A stretch of DNA of 64,000 nucleotides. It comes from Alphaproteobacteria bacterium. Lineage in GTDB: Bacteria > Pseudomonadota > Alphaproteobacteria > Reyranellales > Reyranellaceae. Below the pieces are notes generated by a model. That model made no database searches. It worked only from the letters and a program-made list of their open reading frames with translations, and was not told the origin of the DNA. The DNA lies in assembly GCA_016870115.1 (NCBI GenBank), contig VGCH01000001.1, forward strand, positions 248,001-312,000, given 5' to 3'. Of the stretch, positions 63,097 to 64,000 are shown piece by piece; the stretch's first letter is position 1; every line of letters begins with the position of its first letter. The translations under genes were made by a program, and so were the position numbers.

Positions 63097-63944
63097 GGGC
63101 GGGCCTCGGCGGCGGGAGCGGCGTCGCGCCGGCGGCGGATGAACTCGCTCGCCAGCAGGATGTAGGACTGGGCGCCGGCGCAGGCGTGGTCGTAGACGAG
63201 CACCGGCAGGCCGTGCGAGGGCGCCTCGGCAATGCGCACGTTGCGCGGCACCGTGGTGCCGAAGACGAGCGTGCCGAAATGCTGGCGGACGTCGGCCTCG
63301 ACCTGCTGGCTGAGCGTCATGCGGCGGTCCATCATCGTCAGCACGATGCCGGAGATATGCAATCGCGGGTTGAGGCTCTTTTTCACCCGCTCGACGGTTT
63401 TCGTGAGCGCGCCCACGCCCTCCAGCGCGAGGAATTCGGCTTGCAGCGGCACCAGCACGGCGTCGGCCGAGACGAGGGCGTTCAAGGTGACAAGGCCCAG
63501 AGACGGCGGGCAGTCGATCAGGATCGTGGTCCAGCGGGTGGCCGCGTCGGGGTCTTTCCGAAGGGCGTCGGCGAGGCGATGCTCGCGGCGATCGAGGTCG
63601 ATCAGCTCGATCTCGGCCCCCGCCAACTCAACCGACGCGGGCATGACGTCGAGGCCCGGGATCCGGCTCGCCCGCACGCTGTCGGTAAAGCTGGCAAGGC
63701 CCAGCAGGAACTCGTAGGTGCCCGGAGATCGATCGGTGCGGGGAACGCCCAGGCCGGTCGAGGCGTTGCCTTGAGGGTCGAGGTCGATCAGCAGGACCTT
63801 TTCGCCCGTGGCCGCCAAAGCGGTGGCCAGGTTGATCGCCGTCGTGGTTTTTCCGACGCCGCCCTTCTGGTTGGCGATGGCGAAAATCCGGTCAGGATTT
63901 GGGTCGGGGCTCGAATGCGCCGATGCGGAGGAGGACGGAGTCAC
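63093..63944 (-). CDS. parA: Chromosome partitioning ATPase ParA
   Basis: 283 residues from a GTG. The deviant Walker A is ANQKGGVGKTTTAINLA, Walker A' is LLIDLDPQGNASTGLG and Walker B is ILIDCPPSLGLVTLNAL. It forms ATP-dependent gradients on DNA that pull ParB-parS complexes. The GTG overlaps a TGA stop of an upstream frame (GTGA), probably rsmG by synteny. Confidence 0.96.
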   Translation of the reverse strand: MTPSSSASAHSSPDPNPDRIFAIANQKGGVGKTTTAINLATALAATGEKVLLIDLDPQGNASTGLGVPRTDRSPGTYEFLLGLASFTDSVRASRIPGLDVMPASVELAGAEIELIDLDRREHRLADALRKDPDAATRWTTILIDCPPSLGLVTLNALVSADAVLVPLQAEFLALEGVGALTKTVERVKKSLNPRLHISGIVLTMMDRRMTLSQQVEADVRQHFGTLVFGTTVPRNVRIAEAPSHGLPVLVYDHACAGAQSYILLASEFIRRRRDAAPAAEARP

Positions 63945-64000
63945 GGTCGGTCTGGCTGGGCTGCGTTTGGGCCCTGATTGTCCAGACCCGCTCGGCTTGG
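63941..64000 (-). CDS. 3' end of an upstream gene, probably rsmG
   Basis: The last 19 codons of an open frame reach the window edge and end in TGA at 63943-63941, overlapping the parA start as GTGA. The visible tail (GLDNQGPNAAQPDRP) has no diagnostic motif. In alphaproteobacteria rsmG (16S rRNA m7G methyltransferase) normally lies here; this is a positional inference only. Confidence 0.35.
   Translation of the reverse strand, partial: PSRAGLDNQGPNAAQPDRP

Noticed and set aside
62107-64000. parS-like palindrome near parAB
   Set aside because: No sequence close to the consensus GTTCCACGTGGAAC was found by eye; the AACGTGG/CCACGTT stem at 17.7 kb has a 10-base spacer and does not match.
1-64000. 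tRNA, rRNA or mobile elements
   Set aside because: The few intergenic gaps were read and none shows a cloverleaf, rRNA segment, transposase or terminal inverted repeats with target duplications.

Overview
The window is a gene-dense, very GC-rich chromosomal segment of a Gram-negative bacterium, most likely an alphaproteobacterium of the Rhodospirillales kind. The evidence is gene order and content: ubiE-ubiB-coaBC-dut, hrcA/rph-rdgB-hemW, and leuS-holA beside parB-parA (the usual neighbourhood of mnmG-rsmG near the origin), together with a complete System I cytochrome c maturation operon, ubiquinone genes, a Rhodospirillales-type porin and Tat and lipoprotein signals. No rRNA, tRNA, CRISPR array, insertion sequence or prophage was seen. 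The lifestyle suggested is aerobic heterotrophy (ubiquinone, c-type cytochromes, LutABC lactate oxidation).

Region by region. 1-9.1 kb: the end of a HAD hydrolase, a cupin / beta-hydroxyacid dehydrogenase / GNAT / carboxymuconolactone decarboxylase-like group, an MFS transporter with an Rrf2 regulator, then dut-coaBC-tauE-ubiB-ubiE. 9.2-10.3 kb: a gene with the complete sequence signature of halohydrin dehalogenases, then an OmpA-like lipoprotein. 10.4-17.6 kb: ccmABCDEFGH-(small membrane protein)-ccmI, almost all overlapping by 4 bases, behind a structured leader. 17.9-30.6 kb: twelve tightly packed minus-strand genes (four glycosyltransferases, a phosphatase, a polysaccharide deacetylase-like protein, a small membrane protein, an oligopeptide-type ABC importer without a binding protein, a D-cysteine desulfhydrase/cysteate lyase-family enzyme and an aspartate racemase-like enzyme). 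30.7-34.4 kb, divergent: a 905-residue ABC exporter with degenerate ATPase motifs and repeated Q-loop-like segments, a cyclic-nucleotide-binding protein and a methyltransferase. This divergent 17.9-34.4 kb block is the best candidate for an undescribed envelope or glycoconjugate system.

34.4-43.6 kb: xth, an interrupted YpfJ-type metallopeptidase, a deaminase, a FAH-family hydrolase, an L,D-transpeptidase, a glycosyltransferase without a normal start codon, hrcA, rph-rdgB-hemW and a solute-binding protein. 43.6-53.5 kb: hspQ, a beta-lactamase-fold hydrolase, a methyltransferase, an interrupted class III nucleotide cyclase, a Tim44-like protein, mltA, lutABC, and a coupled methyltransferase / 2-oxoglutarate oxygenase pair. 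53.5-64 kb: a Tat-exported thioredoxin-like protein, a porin, a DUF3576 lipoprotein, leuS-holA (without the lptE usually between them), a second TauE, an Mpo1-like protein with a ferredoxin behind a palindromic operator, a 110-bp tandem repeat, and parB-parA.

Two genes (ypfJ at 35.7 kb, cyclase at 46.3 kb) carry single in-frame stop codons with intact reading frame on both sides. hrcA and hspQ each have a -35/-10 pair placed so that the transcript would begin at the start codon. All functional calls come from reading motifs and gene order; no database search was possible.
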